A stretch of DNA of 64,000 nt from Cytophagales bacterium. GTDB taxonomy: Bacteria; Bacteroidota; Bacteroidia; Cytophagales; Cyclobacteriaceae. The translations under genes and the position numbers were made by a program. Positions within the stretch are counted from its first letter, which is position 1; each line of letters begins with the position of its first letter. The notes under the pieces were generated by a model. The model ran no database searches and was not told the DNA's origin. It saw nothing but the letters and a program-made list of their open reading frames with translations. Location of the stretch: positions 20,397 to 84,396 of the forward strand of contig JAKSDO010000209.1 of NCBI GenBank assembly GCA_022360055.1, read 5' to 3'. Shown piece after piece: positions 27,077 through 36,971 of the stretch.

Positions 27077-28390
27077 TTAAGGTCTTACCGGCGTTCCGTC
27101 ATTACTTCTCAGTTGTGTCCAGTTGTAGTTGAATTTGGGCAGTGGATATTTTTTCGCTTCCTTTTCATCGATATCCACTCCAAGGCCGGGTTTTTCAACA
27201 ATATGCATAAAGCCTTTATTCATAAAGGGTGAATCCGGGAATATGGCCCGGAGCTTGTCGTTAAACCGAACGGCTTCCTGAATCCCGAAATTCCAGACAG
27301 CCAGGTCAATGTGTGCATTAGCAGCATGCCCTACCGGCGAAACATCACCCGGGCCGTGCCATGCCGTACGCACATTAAACCATTCTCCCAGCCGTGCGAC
27401 TTTCATGGCCGGTGTAATGCCGCCGATCTGGGAAATATGGATTCTGATAAAATCGATTTCCCGCAGCGCCATTTGGTCGATCCATTCATTTTGATTATTG
27501 AAAAGTTCTCCCATAGCAATAGGGACAGAGGTTTTCTGCCGAACGGTCTTCATCCAATGCCTGTTTTCCGGTGAAATCGGATCCTCGATAAAAAATGGCC
27601 GGTATTCTTCCAGATGTTTCATCAGGTAAATGACATCCATTGGTTGCAGCCGCTCGTGCACATCGTGAAGCAACTCTACTTTGCCCCCGCAGACCTTCCG
27701 GACATGTTCAAACATATCAATGGTCCCTCGGATGTAGGCATGTTTATCCATCGTATTGTCATCGGGGTGGCCAAATCCGTTTTGTTTGTAGTCTGGTGTT
27801 CCGGACAAATGCGTCGAACCATATCCGCCCAGTTGGATTCTTACGTGTCTGAAACCTTGTTCAATAAACTTTTGAGCATTTTCGGCAACCTGTTCTTTGG
27901 TTTTGCCAGAGGCATGGGTATAGGTATCAACCGCAAACCGACATTTGCCCCCCAACAACTGATATAGAGGCATATCGGCAAGTTTGCCTTTGATGTCCCA
28001 AAGGGCCTGATCCAATCCGCTTAATGCATTATTCAGTACCGGACCATTCCGCCAATACGAGCTTACATAGGCAGTTTGCCAGATGTCCTCAATGTTGTGC
28101 ACGGACTTTCCTCTGCAAAAATCGTCCAGGTATTTGTCGACTGCAACTACAACAGAGTGCGCCCGTTGCCTGAAGGTCGCACACCCCAACCCGTACAATC
28201 CCGGTTCACTGGTCTCTACTTTTACTACCACCAGTTCGATGCCATTGGGCGAGGTAGCGATCGCCTTCACCTTTGTGATTTTAACATCTGGGAGATTGTA
28301 TTTGTCTTTTACTGTACCGGGTTGACCCGATATAGGTGTTATTGCCAAGGGAGCGAGTAATGCTCCTTTGAGTAGGTTTCTTCGATTCAT
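27077..28390 (-). CDS. Tat-exported enolase-superfamily dehydratase, ManD/RspA-like
   Basis: A 437-residue member of the mandelate racemase/enolase superfamily, closest to mannonate/gluconate dehydratases (ManD). A twin-arginine signal (MNRRNLLKGALLAPLA) begins the protein, so it is probably exported folded with its Mg2+. The N-terminal capping domain precedes the barrel; metal and catalytic regions include LLHDVHERLQP, FFIEDPISPEN, AMGELFNNQNEW and the ManD block TAWHGPGDVSPVGHAAN. ManD enzymes dehydrate sugar acids to 2-keto-3-deoxy acids; here the substrate is unknown, and many family members have low or no such activity. Confidence 0.86.
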   Translation of the reverse strand: MNRRNLLKGALLAPLAITPISGQPGTVKDKYNLPDVKITKVKAIATSPNGIELVVVKVETSEPGLYGLGCATFRQRAHSVVVAVDKYLDDFCRGKSVHNIEDIWQTAYVSSYWRNGPVLNNALSGLDQALWDIKGKLADMPLYQLLGGKCRFAVDTYTHASGKTKEQVAENAQKFIEQGFRHVRIQLGGYGSTHLSGTPDYKQNGFGHPDDNTMDKHAYIRGTIDMFEHVRKVCGGKVELLHDVHERLQPMDVIYLMKHLEEYRPFFIEDPISPENRHWMKTVRQKTSVPIAMGELFNNQNEWIDQMALREIDFIRIHISQIGGITPAMKVARLGEWFNVRTAWHGPGDVSPVGHAANAHIDLAVWNFGIQEAVRFNDKLRAIFPDSPFMNKGFMHIVEKPGLGVDIDEKEAKKYPLPKFNYNWTQLRSNDGTPVRP

Positions 28391-28999
28391 CGCTTGGGTT
28401 TTAGTTTAATTGAAAATAAGTGTTCCGGAATTCTAATTCAAGTCGGACGGTGAAGATCTTTATAAAACTGAGCGAAACTACCTGCGTGATCCGGGTCAAA
28501 GTTAAAAGCATTGTCAAAGTAAGCTTTTCACGACAGTAAGCTGTTCAACCTGAAATATGCAATAGCCTTTCTATTCCGAGCCTAAATTACTTCAAATCAG
28601 TCCCTTCGTTTCGTTTTACTTTTCACCATAGCGGTGCTATGCTGTCAAAGTAAAATTTCCTGATTTATTGCAATTTAAGCGCTCATAACGAAATCTATCG
28701 CATCATCCAGGTTAAAGCACCTGCAATTGGCCGGCAGACAAATACCTTTTAATTCCGAGATGAATTAGGCGACCGGGTAACCAAACATACAAAGTCCTTA
28801 TCCGTTTTCCGGCCGGCTTCCATTCACACCTGTTGCTCGATGTGAAGGCATGAAAACGGGATAAAAGCGATTTCTTTTTATCACAACCGTTATAGAAAGG
28901 AGACAATTGCCTTTTTGAAATCTGCCGGACACGGATTAGAAAGATCCCGGATAACGACTATTCCCAAACATTGGCATAGGAACTAGTCCAATGATTGGG
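28391..28999. other. 609-base intergenic stretch
   Basis: No gene supported on either strand. Its only clear structure is the hairpin at 28614-28655. The region probably holds the promoter of the ManD-like gene (minus) near 28391-28480. Confidence 0.4.
28614..28655. repeat. Two-part inverted repeat (cruciform-like)
   Basis: Outer arms TTTTACTTT (28614-28622) and AAAGTAAAA (28647-28655) enclose an inner perfect stem CATAGC (28627-28632) / GCTATG (28636-28641) with loop GGT. It lies about 350 bases beyond the end of the M64 peptidase gene, so it is not an obvious terminator. Confidence 0.5.
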
Positions 29000-30466
29000 C
29001 TATTTTGAATAAGAGTCAATAACCCGGACCATGGCGTCCTGGCATACCGGGCAAAAATACTCCGTCCTTGTAAACATAATACAGTTTATCGCCGGGCGAT
29101 AAAGACCTTGAGACATATAACCTGCCCCTTCGAAAGCGCCTACTTTTCCGGCATACCTGCTTGACTCCAGGTACTTCTGTACTTCCTGGTCTCGCAGGAT
29201 GCTCTTCCGGTCATACATCGCTTTGGCCTTGTCAACCTCTTCTTTTGAAGCACCGGATTTTTGAAGTTCCACAATATGGTCGTTCATTTTGGCCCGCTGT
29301 GCCTGCCACCCCAAATCCAGACTGTCAAATTTCGCTTTGGCCCAGGGCGTCGGAAGGTCAATGCCTTCATCGAGCAGGTGCTTCCATTTGATATTGTCCG
29401 GATCGTGGAGTGCAGTTATATTTGGCTCGGCCGGTTCATGTTCGACGGAATAGAAATCGTTATATGCTGTAGAAGACGTATAATATTCATCCGCAAGGCC
29501 AAAAAAGGAATGGCCAAATTCGTGTACCATCAGGTAATCACTGTAGATATTGTCCGAAGTGAAAACGCAATAGAAATTGTATATGCCACCGCCGCCATAA
29601 CGGGTTGAATTTACCATAATGTAAAGTGCGTCATACGGCACATGCCCGGCGATGTTTCGAAGCGAAAGGTTATCTTCTGTCAAAACATACCGTTCCGAAC
29701 CCATGGAATTAAAAGTAGCGCTTACTGCGGTATTTTTATCGATCCCCGCCCTCGGCTCATCGATCCCGCTATCCCGGGATGGTTTTAAGACACCGCGGAT
29801 ATTGAATTTATCTTTGTGGGATTTACAGGGTTCAGCCCTGAAAAAATACTCGGTAAACCGATTGAGATCATCCTGAAATTTCTGGGCTTCATCGGCCGTG
29901 TATCCTTCTCCGATGATCGCAATGTCGGCTTTGAGGCTGGGATCGCCATTGTCCAGGCTGGTGTGGATTTTAATTTCGGGATCAGTCTTTGGCACAATGG
30001 CCCTTAATGGATCAATTTCCGTTCTGAATATTTCATTCAGATTACCTGATTTATCTCTTTTTTCAAGGGCAAAGATAATTTTTGATTTGGGGAATGGAAC
30101 CATAGCAGATTCATGGAATTGTTTGATATCCCCTTCGATGGCCGGTGTACTGACCTGGTACTCCTTAAAGTAACTGTCAAATCCTTTGGAATAGATTAAT
30201 TCTTCCGTGGCAGCGTTGTATACCTTATGGTAATATGCCCCGTAATTAAGGCTGTCCGTTAAATTTACTTTGCTGCCGGCCCATTGGGTATATTTATAGA
30301 TCTGATCAATTTTAACTTTTTCAGTTTTGGCATTCCCGGTATGAAAGTAGTCAATGCGCAATGTAGCTGCCTCAAAATAGGTTTCAAATCGTCCTTTTAC
30401 CATTTGTGGGCAGCAGGATGAAATCAGAAAAAATAAAATTGCCGATAACAAAAGATTCATTTTCAT
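29000..30466 (-). CDS. M64 family (IgA peptidase-like) zinc metallopeptidase, lipoprotein
   Basis: A 488-residue exported peptidase. The signal MKMNLLLSAILFFLISSC ends in a lipobox Cys. An N-terminal M64 beta domain (ETYFEAATLRIDYFHTGNAK) is followed by the catalytic domain with ADIAIIGEGYTADEAQKFQ and the zinc motif HEFGHSFFGLADEYY, in which His-Glu-x2-His and the downstream Asp/Glu are the expected ligands and base. The C-terminus has CIMFTRTEYFCPVCQDAM, the conserved Cys pair of the family. Named after Clostridium ramosum IgA peptidase; here degradation of environmental protein is more likely. Confidence 0.9.
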   Translation of the reverse strand: MKMNLLLSAILFFLISSCCPQMVKGRFETYFEAATLRIDYFHTGNAKTEKVKIDQIYKYTQWAGSKVNLTDSLNYGAYYHKVYNAATEELIYSKGFDSYFKEYQVSTPAIEGDIKQFHESAMVPFPKSKIIFALEKRDKSGNLNEIFRTEIDPLRAIVPKTDPEIKIHTSLDNGDPSLKADIAIIGEGYTADEAQKFQDDLNRFTEYFFRAEPCKSHKDKFNIRGVLKPSRDSGIDEPRAGIDKNTAVSATFNSMGSERYVLTEDNLSLRNIAGHVPYDALYIMVNSTRYGGGGIYNFYCVFTSDNIYSDYLMVHEFGHSFFGLADEYYTSSTAYNDFYSVEHEPAEPNITALHDPDNIKWKHLLDEGIDLPTPWAKAKFDSLDLGWQAQRAKMNDHIVELQKSGASKEEVDKAKAMYDRKSILRDQEVQKYLESSRYAGKVGAFEGAGYMSQGLYRPAINCIMFTRTEYFCPVCQDAMVRVIDSYSK

Positions 30467-30604
30467 TATTAAAAAGTTTCAATACGAATTCAGTCCGGCC
30501 CTAAAGTTAACCTTCAAATATTAAGTATTCCAGATATTTTACAGGAATGATTCATTCTACCGGCCTTGTTTGTATATTTATGGATGGTTCGGCTTAACCG
30601 ACAG

Positions 30605-30883
30605 ATGGCTTCTTTATATTTCAAAAGGTTGATATTGATAATTGCGAGTGTCTGTTCCGTTCACCTTATAAATTCTCGGGATCTTCCTTCCGCTCTCCCG
30701 GAAATAAAATACCATTTAACTGCCTCACCATGGAAACCGCTGGAAATCCAAAGGGAATCCTACCTTGATGCGGTTGAAGGAATGGTCCGGATAACGTCCG
30801 GGTATCAGGATGATGGCGCCATCATCGATCCGTATTTAGGGCGCGAACACCAGTATTCTACCCCAGACCGGTGGTCCAATTAA
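30605..30883 (+). pseudogene. Truncated secreted protein gene (N-terminal fragment)
   Basis: The 92-residue translation has a signal-like start (MASLYFKRLILIIASVCSVH) and then PWKPLEIQRESYLDAVEGMV and DGAIIDPYLGREHQYSTP. The second part resembles the first residues of a family of large secreted proteins in glycan-degradation loci, which begin with LD.VEGI...Q...GAIIDP...EHQYSTPYFA. The frame ends abruptly where the convergent gntR gene ends (30880), so a deletion probably removed the rest. Family memory only; could also be a short expressed ORF. Confidence 0.4.
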
Positions 30884-31602
30884 AAACTGCCTTCCAGGTA
30901 AAATTCATTTGTATTGCAAAAAATCGTGGAGTAAAAGAAATAATCTTTTCTGTTGGTTTCCATTTTGCGGTCGAGCTTTAGTACCGGATCACCGGGACAG
31001 ATATTGAGATATTTGCCAATCTTTTCATCGGCATTAACGGCCATGATCTTTTGCGCGCCTCCCGTTACCTCCAGCTCATAGCTGGTCCGCATTACATCAA
31101 AAAGCGATTTGTTTTCAAAGCTCTTTTGCGCAAACCTGGGAATATTGATATTGGGGATATAACTCACCTCATAAAGTATTGGCGACCCGTCCACAATTCT
31201 TGTTCGCATAAGGATGATGCATCCCGATTCAAGCTCAAGCTCATTCAATTCGAAAGGAAAGTGGTCCGGCCATTTGCTGGCATAGGGCTTCCCTGTGAGT
31301 TTTGTTTCCAAATTGTGCTTGCCCACACCTGACGTGGTGCCTTGTATGGATAAAATGCCAATTCCTTTTGGTAAGGAGCGGACAATACTCCCCTTGCCCT
31401 GGTGCTTCATAATATAGCCTTCGTTGGCAAGCCTGGAAAGTGCTTGCCTCACGGTTGGCCGTGTGACTTCATGTGTGCTGCACAGTTCGTTTTCGGATGG
31501 CAATAGACTTCCTTCGGGATATATCCCCTCTACGATATGTTTTCTCAGCAATTCATAAAGAATGCGATGCTGGGGAATCCTGTTTGCTTCGGAAGCTGCC
31601 AA
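30880..31602 (-). CDS. GntR family (HutC/UTRA) regulator of the downstream sugar operon
   Basis: A 240-residue repressor. The winged helix (residues about 10-75) has YELLRKHIVEGIYPEGSLLP and TRPTVRQALSRLANEGYIMK; the UTRA ligand domain follows (KGIGILSIQGTTSGVGK, ILMRTRIVDGSPILYEVSYI). UTRA domains usually sense a phosphorylated sugar or related metabolite. The gene diverges from the catabolic operon that starts at 31801, and two related palindromes lie between them, one on the operon's promoter. Autoregulation and induction by a pathway intermediate are the simplest reading. Confidence 0.92.
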   Translation of the reverse strand: MAASEANRIPQHRILYELLRKHIVEGIYPEGSLLPSENELCSTHEVTRPTVRQALSRLANEGYIMKHQGKGSIVRSLPKGIGILSIQGTTSGVGKHNLETKLTGKPYASKWPDHFPFELNELELESGCIILMRTRIVDGSPILYEVSYIPNINIPRFAQKSFENKSLFDVMRTSYELEVTGGAQKIMAVNADEKIGKYLNICPGDPVLKLDRKMETNRKDYFFYSTIFCNTNEFYLEGSF

Positions 31603-31639
31603 TGTGAAATTTATTTAACATGCGAATAAAAGCATTTTA

Positions 31640-31655
31640 ACATGTAAATACAAGT
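31640..31655. promoter_or_regulatory. Second GntR operator candidate
   Basis: ACATGTAAATACAAGT differs at two positions from the central 16 bases of the perfect palindrome at 31734-31751. It lies 38 bases upstream of the gntR start, fitting autorepression. Confidence 0.5.
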
Positions 31656-31733
31656 AACATGGGACATTATCTGAATTCTTCCATTTTTATTAATAAATTA
31701 ACTTATTATTAACCATAACAATATTTTTAATTT

Positions 31734-31751
31734 AACTTGTAATTACAAGTT
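31734..31751. promoter_or_regulatory. GntR operator: perfect 18-bp palindrome
   Basis: AACTTGTAATTACAAGTT is identical to its reverse complement. It covers the putative -33 box (TTG, 31737-31739) of the operon, so binding would exclude RNA polymerase. Confidence 0.65.
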
Positions 31752-31767
31752 GTAAGATTTATCTTTA
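31737..31767 (+). promoter_or_regulatory. Promoter of the catabolic operon
   Basis: A -33 TTG (31737-31739; t-t-g within CTTG) and a -7 TATCTTTA (31760-31767, one mismatch to TAnnTTTG) are separated by 20 bases, the Bacteroidetes spacing. The start codon of the E2 gene is 33 bases further on. Confidence 0.55.
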
Positions 31768-31800
31768 CATCACATTTTTAAATTAAGATACTAAAGACAT

Positions 31801-33114
31801 ATGGCCGAAGCGGTAATAATGCCCCGTCAGGGGCAATCTGTTGAGAGTTGCATTTTTTCGGAATGGTTCGTGAAAAAAGGAGATAAAGTAAGCAAGGGAG
31901 ATTTGCTTTTCGCCTATGAAACAGATAAAGCAGCCTTTGAGCAGGAAGCTCCTGCAGACGGGATCCTGCTGGCTACTTTTGCCGAGGAAGGAGACGAAAT
32001 TCCGGTATTGAATGTGGTTGCGGTAATTGGAGAAGAGGGGGAATCGATCGATGCGTTTATCCCTTCCGGAGAAAAGGCGCCGGCAGTCGAAGAAATTGTG
32101 AAAGATGCTCCGGCTGAGGAAGTCAACGAAGAAACGGCCTTAGCTGTGTCGAAGGTTTTACCAGGGGATAAAACTGGTATTTCCCCGAGAGCAAGGAATC
32201 TGGCTGTCGCCGAAAGAATGGCCACGGATCAGATTGTTGGAACAGGACCGGAGGGAAGAATCATTGAACGCGATATTCGGTCGGCTTTGCAATCCCAACC
32301 CAAAGCTACTCCGCTTGCAAAAGCGATCGCATCCCATGAAAAAATAAGCCTTCCGTCGAAGGGTTCCGGAGAGCAGGGTAAAATTATGGCCAGAGATGTG
32401 AAGCAAATGCCGTCTGTCACCCTTTCGGAAGATTACACCGATAAGAAGATTTCCAATATCCGAAAAATCATCTCCGATAATATGTACGAATCGCTGGCAA
32501 ATACAGCTCAGCTTACGTTACATTCAAGCGCAGATGCCCGGAATATTATGGCGGCCAGAAAAGCTGTCAAAGCAAAAATGGCTGATGGTTATGCATACAA
32601 TATCACCATTAATGATATGGTGAGCTATGCTGCCGTTCAGGCATTGATGAAAAATCCCGAAATAAATATTCATTTTATGGGTGACAGTATTCGGTCATTC
32701 AGCAATGTTCATCTCGGATTTGCCGTAGATGCTCCTCGCGGGTTGATGGTGCCAACGGTTCAACATGCAAATCACCTGACGATTGAAGGGATTTCGGCAA
32801 AGATGAAAGAATTGGCTGAGGCGTGCCAGAAAGGGAACATCAATCCGGAGGCCTTGCAAGGGGCAACCTTTACCCTGACAAATCTCGGTGGATTTGGAAT
32901 TGAAATGTTTACACCGGTGTTGAATCCTCCACAGGCCGGAATTTTGGGAATTAATACGATCACGCAGCAACCGGCAATACTTGATGACGGCACATTCGGA
33001 TTCATTCCTAAAATTGGTTTGAGTCTGACCTTTGATCACCGGGCATTGGACGGGGCTCCGGCTGCAAGGTTTTTGCAGTCAGTCGTTCAGGAAATTAAAG
33101 CGTTTGAATTGTAG
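31801..33114 (+). CDS. 2-oxoacid dehydrogenase E2 (dihydrolipoamide acyltransferase)
   Basis: A 437-residue E2 subunit. Lipoyl domain at residues 1-75 with the lipoylated Lys 43 in YETDKAAF; Ala/Pro/Glu-rich linker; E3/E1-binding domain at about 120-155 (ISPRARNLAVAERMATDQIV); catalytic acyltransferase domain with FDHRALDGAPAARFL, the His/Asp active site. It transfers the acyl group from E1 to CoA. It is the first gene of the GntR-controlled operon, with the E1 gene 204 bases downstream. No E3 gene is present, so E3 must come from elsewhere. The oxoacid oxidised is unknown. Confidence 0.93.
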   Translation: MAEAVIMPRQGQSVESCIFSEWFVKKGDKVSKGDLLFAYETDKAAFEQEAPADGILLATFAEEGDEIPVLNVVAVIGEEGESIDAFIPSGEKAPAVEEIVKDAPAEEVNEETALAVSKVLPGDKTGISPRARNLAVAERMATDQIVGTGPEGRIIERDIRSALQSQPKATPLAKAIASHEKISLPSKGSGEQGKIMARDVKQMPSVTLSEDYTDKKISNIRKIISDNMYESLANTAQLTLHSSADARNIMAARKAVKAKMADGYAYNITINDMVSYAAVQALMKNPEINIHFMGDSIRSFSNVHLGFAVDAPRGLMVPTVQHANHLTIEGISAKMKELAEACQKGNINPEALQGATFTLTNLGGFGIEMFTPVLNPPQAGILGINTITQQPAILDDGTFGFIPKIGLSLTFDHRALDGAPAARFLQSVVQEIKAFEL

Positions 33115-33318
33115 TGAAAGCCGGAAGGAGGGAGACCGAAGTCAGGAGTGCGATAACCGGTTTGCGCAAGGTTGTGAACAGAAAATATAGTGAAGATAAA
33201 AATTTGAAGAGCGAAACGATTCGTCATTAAACATAATGGATCAATTGCATTAAAAGATCGTCCAGAGTAAAAATTTAAATAGAAAAAAGACTAAGGTCTT
33301 CCGATAAAACAAAGACAT

Positions 33319-35784
33319 ATGCCAAAAGTAGAATTTATAGATCCTAAGATTGAAAGGCAATCGAGTGAGATCAAGCTGGATCCGATACCAGTAAATCAAT
33401 ACAGTAAGTCGATAGAAGATGAAAAAATCAATTTCTCAAAAGATGAATTTTTGAAGATTTATCGAGACATGGTGATTATTCGCGAGTTCGAGACCATGCT
33501 CAATGAAATCAAAGTGAATGGCGAGTACCGCACCATTCCGTACAATCATCCGGGACCGGCACACCTCTCCATCGGACAGGAAGCATCGGCGGTGGGAATG
33601 GCTTACTTATTGGATGAGAACGATTACATTTTCGGTTCACATCGAAGCCACGGGGAGATTCTGGCGAAGGGGCTCTCTGTAATCAGCAAATGGGACGATC
33701 ACCAGCTTATGGACATTATGAAGAGCTATTGGGACGGAGCGACGTTGAAGCCCGTTGAAAAGGATCATGGAGGCACGGTCAACGATCTTGCGATTGATTT
33801 TCTGCTCTATGGGACTCTGGCAGAGATTTTTGCCCGGGAAAATGGGTTTAATAAGGGGCTGGGGGGGTCAATGCACGCCTTCTTTACACCGTTTGGTGTT
33901 TATCCGAACAACGCTATTGTCGGAGGGTCTGGTGATATTGCCGTTGGTGGCGCCCTCTATAAAAAAGTCAACCAAAAACCCGGCATAGTTATAGCTAATA
34001 TCGGTGATGCATCCATGGGCTGCGGACCAGTATGGGAAGGTATGGTATTCTCCTCGATGGATCAATTCCGGATGCTTTGGGAAGGGGAATACCAGGGAGG
34101 TCTTCCGATCATCTTCAATTTTATGAACAACCAATATGGTATGGGTGGCCAGACCAGAGGAGAGACGATGGGCTATGACACGTTGGCCAGGGTAGGGGCA
34201 GCTTTCGCTCCATATCAAATGCATGCCGAGCGAATTGACGGGTACAATCCATTGGCAGTAATTGATGCTTATCGACGGAAAATTGACATTCTTAAAGAGA
34301 AAAAAGGTCCTGTTTTATTAGACACATTGACCTATCGTTTTAGCGGTCACTCGCCTTCGGATGCGTCTTCTTACCGGACAAAAGAAGAGATCGAAGCGTG
34401 GCAGAATGTAGATAGCATTATTGACTACGGAAAATCATTGGTCCAGGGGGGCGTTTGCGCTCAATCCGACCTGGATGAGATAAAATCTGCGGTAGTCGGT
34501 AAAGTCGAGAAGGCCCTGAAACTGGCTTCCAATGACGAGATCTCCCCCAGAATGGATCTTATTGCTAATCCGGGAGCTATTGAGGATGTGATGTTCACAA
34601 ATGGTTCGGTAGATCGATTCGATGACCGCATACCGGAAGTCAACATGCTTATGGAAGAGAACCTGAGAGTTCAGCAGATTGCTAAGAAGGAGCGGTTTGG
34701 ATACAAGGATGGCAAGGAAGTTTCAAAGATGAAATCCTATCATTTGCGGGACGGCCTGTTTGAGGCGATCATCGACCGGTTTTACAAAGATCCCACTTGT
34801 ATTGCCTACGGGGAGGAAAACCGGGATTGGGGTGGAGCATTTGCCGTTTATCGCGGATTAACGGAAGCCCTGCCTTATCATCGATTGTTCAATTCTCCGA
34901 TTTCGGAAGGTGCAATTGTCGGTACGGCAATCGGTTATGCGATGTGCGGGGGACGCGTTATTCCCGAGATCATGTATTGCGACTTCCTGGGCAGATCCGG
35001 TGATGAAGTGTTTAACCAACTTCCGAAATGGCAGGCCATGAGTGGCGGATTGCTGAAGATGCCCGTTGTGATGCGCGTATCGGTAGGATCAAAATATGGG
35101 GCTCAGCATTCGCAGGATTGGTCTTCGCTTGTAGCCCACATTCCGGGGATTAAAGTGATTTTTCCAACCACGCCGTATGACGCCAAAGGATTGTTAAACG
35201 CTGCCTTACAGGGCACCGACCCGGTCGTGGTATTCGAAAGTCAGCGCATCTATGATAAAGCAGAGCTTTTTCATGAAGGAGGAGTGCCCGAGGGATATTA
35301 CGAAATTGAGATTGGCGAACCGGATGTGAAGAAAGAGGGCAAAGACATTACCATTTTGACTATTGGATCCACACTGTATACCGCTGTTGATGCCGCAAAA
35401 GTACTGGAAGAGAAATACGGATTGTCGGCCGAAGTCATAGATGCGAGAAGTATCGTGCCGTTTAATTATGAAAAGGTTATAGCGTCTGTGAAAAAGACAG
35501 GAAGGATTGTTTTGGCCAGTGATGCTTGTGAGCGTGGATCGGTGTTGAATGAAATGGCTCAGACAATTTCGGAAACTGCATTTGATTATTTGGACGCCCC
35601 TCCTGTTGTGGTAGGTTCCAGAAACTGGATTACTCCTGCGTACGAATTGGAGGATTATTTCTTTCCGCAGAAAGAATGGATCATTGATGCGATCCATACA
35701 AAAATTCTGCCTTTGGATGATCATACACCAATGAATGATTTTTCAACGACCGAACAATTACGAAGAAGCAAGCTTGGAGTCTAA
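33319..35784 (+). CDS. 2-oxoacid dehydrogenase E1, fused alpha and beta subunits
   Basis: An 821-residue thiamine-diphosphate enzyme. The N-terminal alpha half (to about residue 430) has [13 protein letters not shown] and the ThDP motif from GDASMGCGP to [13 protein letters not shown]; the C-terminal beta half has [28 protein letters not shown] and the transketolase C-domain ([17 protein letters not shown], here [13 protein letters not shown]). It decarboxylates a 2-oxoacid and acylates E2. The order fused E1 after E2 resembles acetoin or branched-chain enzymes of Bacteroidota, but pyruvate or another oxoacid from the sugar pathway is equally possible. Confidence 0.92.
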   Translation: MPKVEFIDPKIERQSSEIKLDPIPVNQYSKSIEDEKINFSKDEFLKIYRDMVIIREFETMLNEIKVNGEYRTIPYNHPGPAHLSIGQEASAVGMAYLLDENDYIFGSHRSHGEILAKGLSVISKWDDHQLMDIMKSYWDGATLKPVEKDHGGTVNDLAIDFLLYGTLAEIFARENGFNKGLGGSMHAFFTPFGVYPNNAIVGGSGDIAVGGALYKKVNQKPGIVIANIGDASMGCGPVWEGMVFSSMDQFRMLWEGEYQGGLPIIFNFMNNQYGMGGQTRGETMGYDTLARVGAAFAPYQMHAERIDGYNPLAVIDAYRRKIDILKEKKGPVLLDTLTYRFSGHSPSDASSYRTKEEIEAWQNVDSIIDYGKSLVQGGVCAQSDLDEIKSAVVGKVEKALKLASNDEISPRMDLIANPGAIEDVMFTNGSVDRFDDRIPEVNMLMEENLRVQQIAKKERFGYKDGKEVSKMKSYHLRDGLFEAIIDRFYKDPTCIAYGEENRDWGGAFAVYRGLTEALPYHRLFNSPISEGAIVGTAIGYAMCGGRVIPEIMYCDFLGRSGDEVFNQLPKWQAMSGGLLKMPVVMRVSVGSKYGAQHSQDWSSLVAHIPGIKVIFPTTPYDAKGLLNAALQGTDPVVVFESQRIYDKAELFHEGGVPEGYYEIEIGEPDVKKEGKDITILTIGSTLYTAVDAAKVLEEKYGLSAEVIDARSIVPFNYEKVIASVKKTGRIVLASDACERGSVLNEMAQTISETAFDYLDAPPVVVGSRNWITPAYELEDYFFPQKEWIIDAIHTKILPLDDHTPMNDFSTTEQLRRSKLGV

Positions 35785-36958
35785 AAAACTTGTTCTTTTT
35801 GGCGCGGGTAAAATTGGCAGGTCTTTTATCGGTCAGTTGTTTAGTTGTTCGGGCTATGAGGTCGTTTTTATTGATATCGATAAAAAAGTCATTGCTGCCC
35901 TGAACGAAAAGAGGAAGTACCGGGTGATCCTTAAAAGCGATGAGGGAAACCGGGAGATTTTGGTGGAAAATGTGCGTGGAATACACGGCTCCAAAGCAGA
36001 GGAGATTGCCAGCGAGATCGCCACTGCGGACATCATGGCCATTTCAGTTGGTCGCAAAGCCATACCTTCCATCGCCCCCGGGATAGCGAGAGGAATTGAA
36101 TTGAGGTCTGAGCTCAATCCGGATTTTCCGTTGGATATCATTCTTGCCGAAAACCTTCGGGATGCTCCCAAGGTAGTAGGTCGGGAGTTGGACAAAAACC
36201 TTTTAAGAACCGTTGATCGGGAGCAATACCTTGGATTAATTGAAACCAGTATCGGGAAGATGGTACCGATAATGCCAAAAGAGGATACGGATAAGGATCC
36301 CTTATTGGTATATGCGGAACCCTATAATTCCCTGATTCTGGACCGAAAGGGATTTAAAAATCCGATACCGGAAGTGACCGGATTATCTCCAAAAATGAAT
36401 ATGCGGGCATGGGCAGACCGGAAATTGTTTATTCATAATCTCGGGCATGCGGCCGCGGCTTATTATGGATTTAGGAAATATCCTGAGTTGGTTTATCTTT
36501 ACGACCTCATGGCAAAAAGCGATGTGTATCGAATCGCCGGATCGACCATGAGGCAGGCTGCAGATATTTTAATGAGGCATTATCCCGAAGAATTTACAAA
36601 AGACCACTTGGAAGGTCACATCGAGGACCTCCTGCGCCGATTTAGCAATAAAGCTTTGGGCGACACAGTGTATCGGGTGGGGGCCGACCTGTACAGGAAA
36701 CTTGGACCGGAAGATCGCATGATCGGTGTATTGAAGTTGGCATTAAAATACGGGTTGCCCTATGATCGAATATTGCATATCATCGTCTGTGCGATCGACT
36801 TTAAAGCCGTGAATGAACAAGGGATCCGAAGTGACAGCGACAACAAGTTTAGCGCCGAAGCGGAGTTGGGGATATCTCATATTCTGGAATCTGTCTGCAA
36901 GATCGATCGTATGAGATATCCTCAAATTCATGATGAGGCCGATAAAATCGTGATTTAA
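35735..36958 (+). CDS. Mannitol-1-phosphate 5-dehydrogenase-like (MtlD family) oxidoreductase
   Basis: A 407-residue polyol-phosphate dehydrogenase. Rossmann motif [19 protein letters not shown], then the MtlD-type [15 protein letters not shown] and the C-terminal domain with [16 protein letters not shown], the Lys/His catalytic region of long-chain mannitol dehydrogenases. Family members interconvert a hexitol-phosphate and a ketose-phosphate with NAD. The ATG at 35735 overlaps the E1 gene by 50 bases; a TTG at 35774, overlapping by 11, is an equally good start because homology begins only at [10 protein letters not shown]. Paired with the sorbose-1-phosphate-reductase-like gene downstream. 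Confidence 0.86.
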   Translation: MIFQRPNNYEEASLESKKLVLFGAGKIGRSFIGQLFSCSGYEVVFIDIDKKVIAALNEKRKYRVILKSDEGNREILVENVRGIHGSKAEEIASEIATADIMAISVGRKAIPSIAPGIARGIELRSELNPDFPLDIILAENLRDAPKVVGRELDKNLLRTVDREQYLGLIETSIGKMVPIMPKEDTDKDPLLVYAEPYNSLILDRKGFKNPIPEVTGLSPKMNMRAWADRKLFIHNLGHAAAAYYGFRKYPELVYLYDLMAKSDVYRIAGSTMRQAADILMRHYPEEFTKDHLEGHIEDLLRRFSNKALGDTVYRVGADLYRKLGPEDRMIGVLKLALKYGLPYDRILHIIVCAIDFKAVNEQGIRSDSDNKFSAEAELGISHILESVCKIDRMRYPQIHDEADKIVI

Positions 36959-36971
36959 TAGAATTGTAAAT

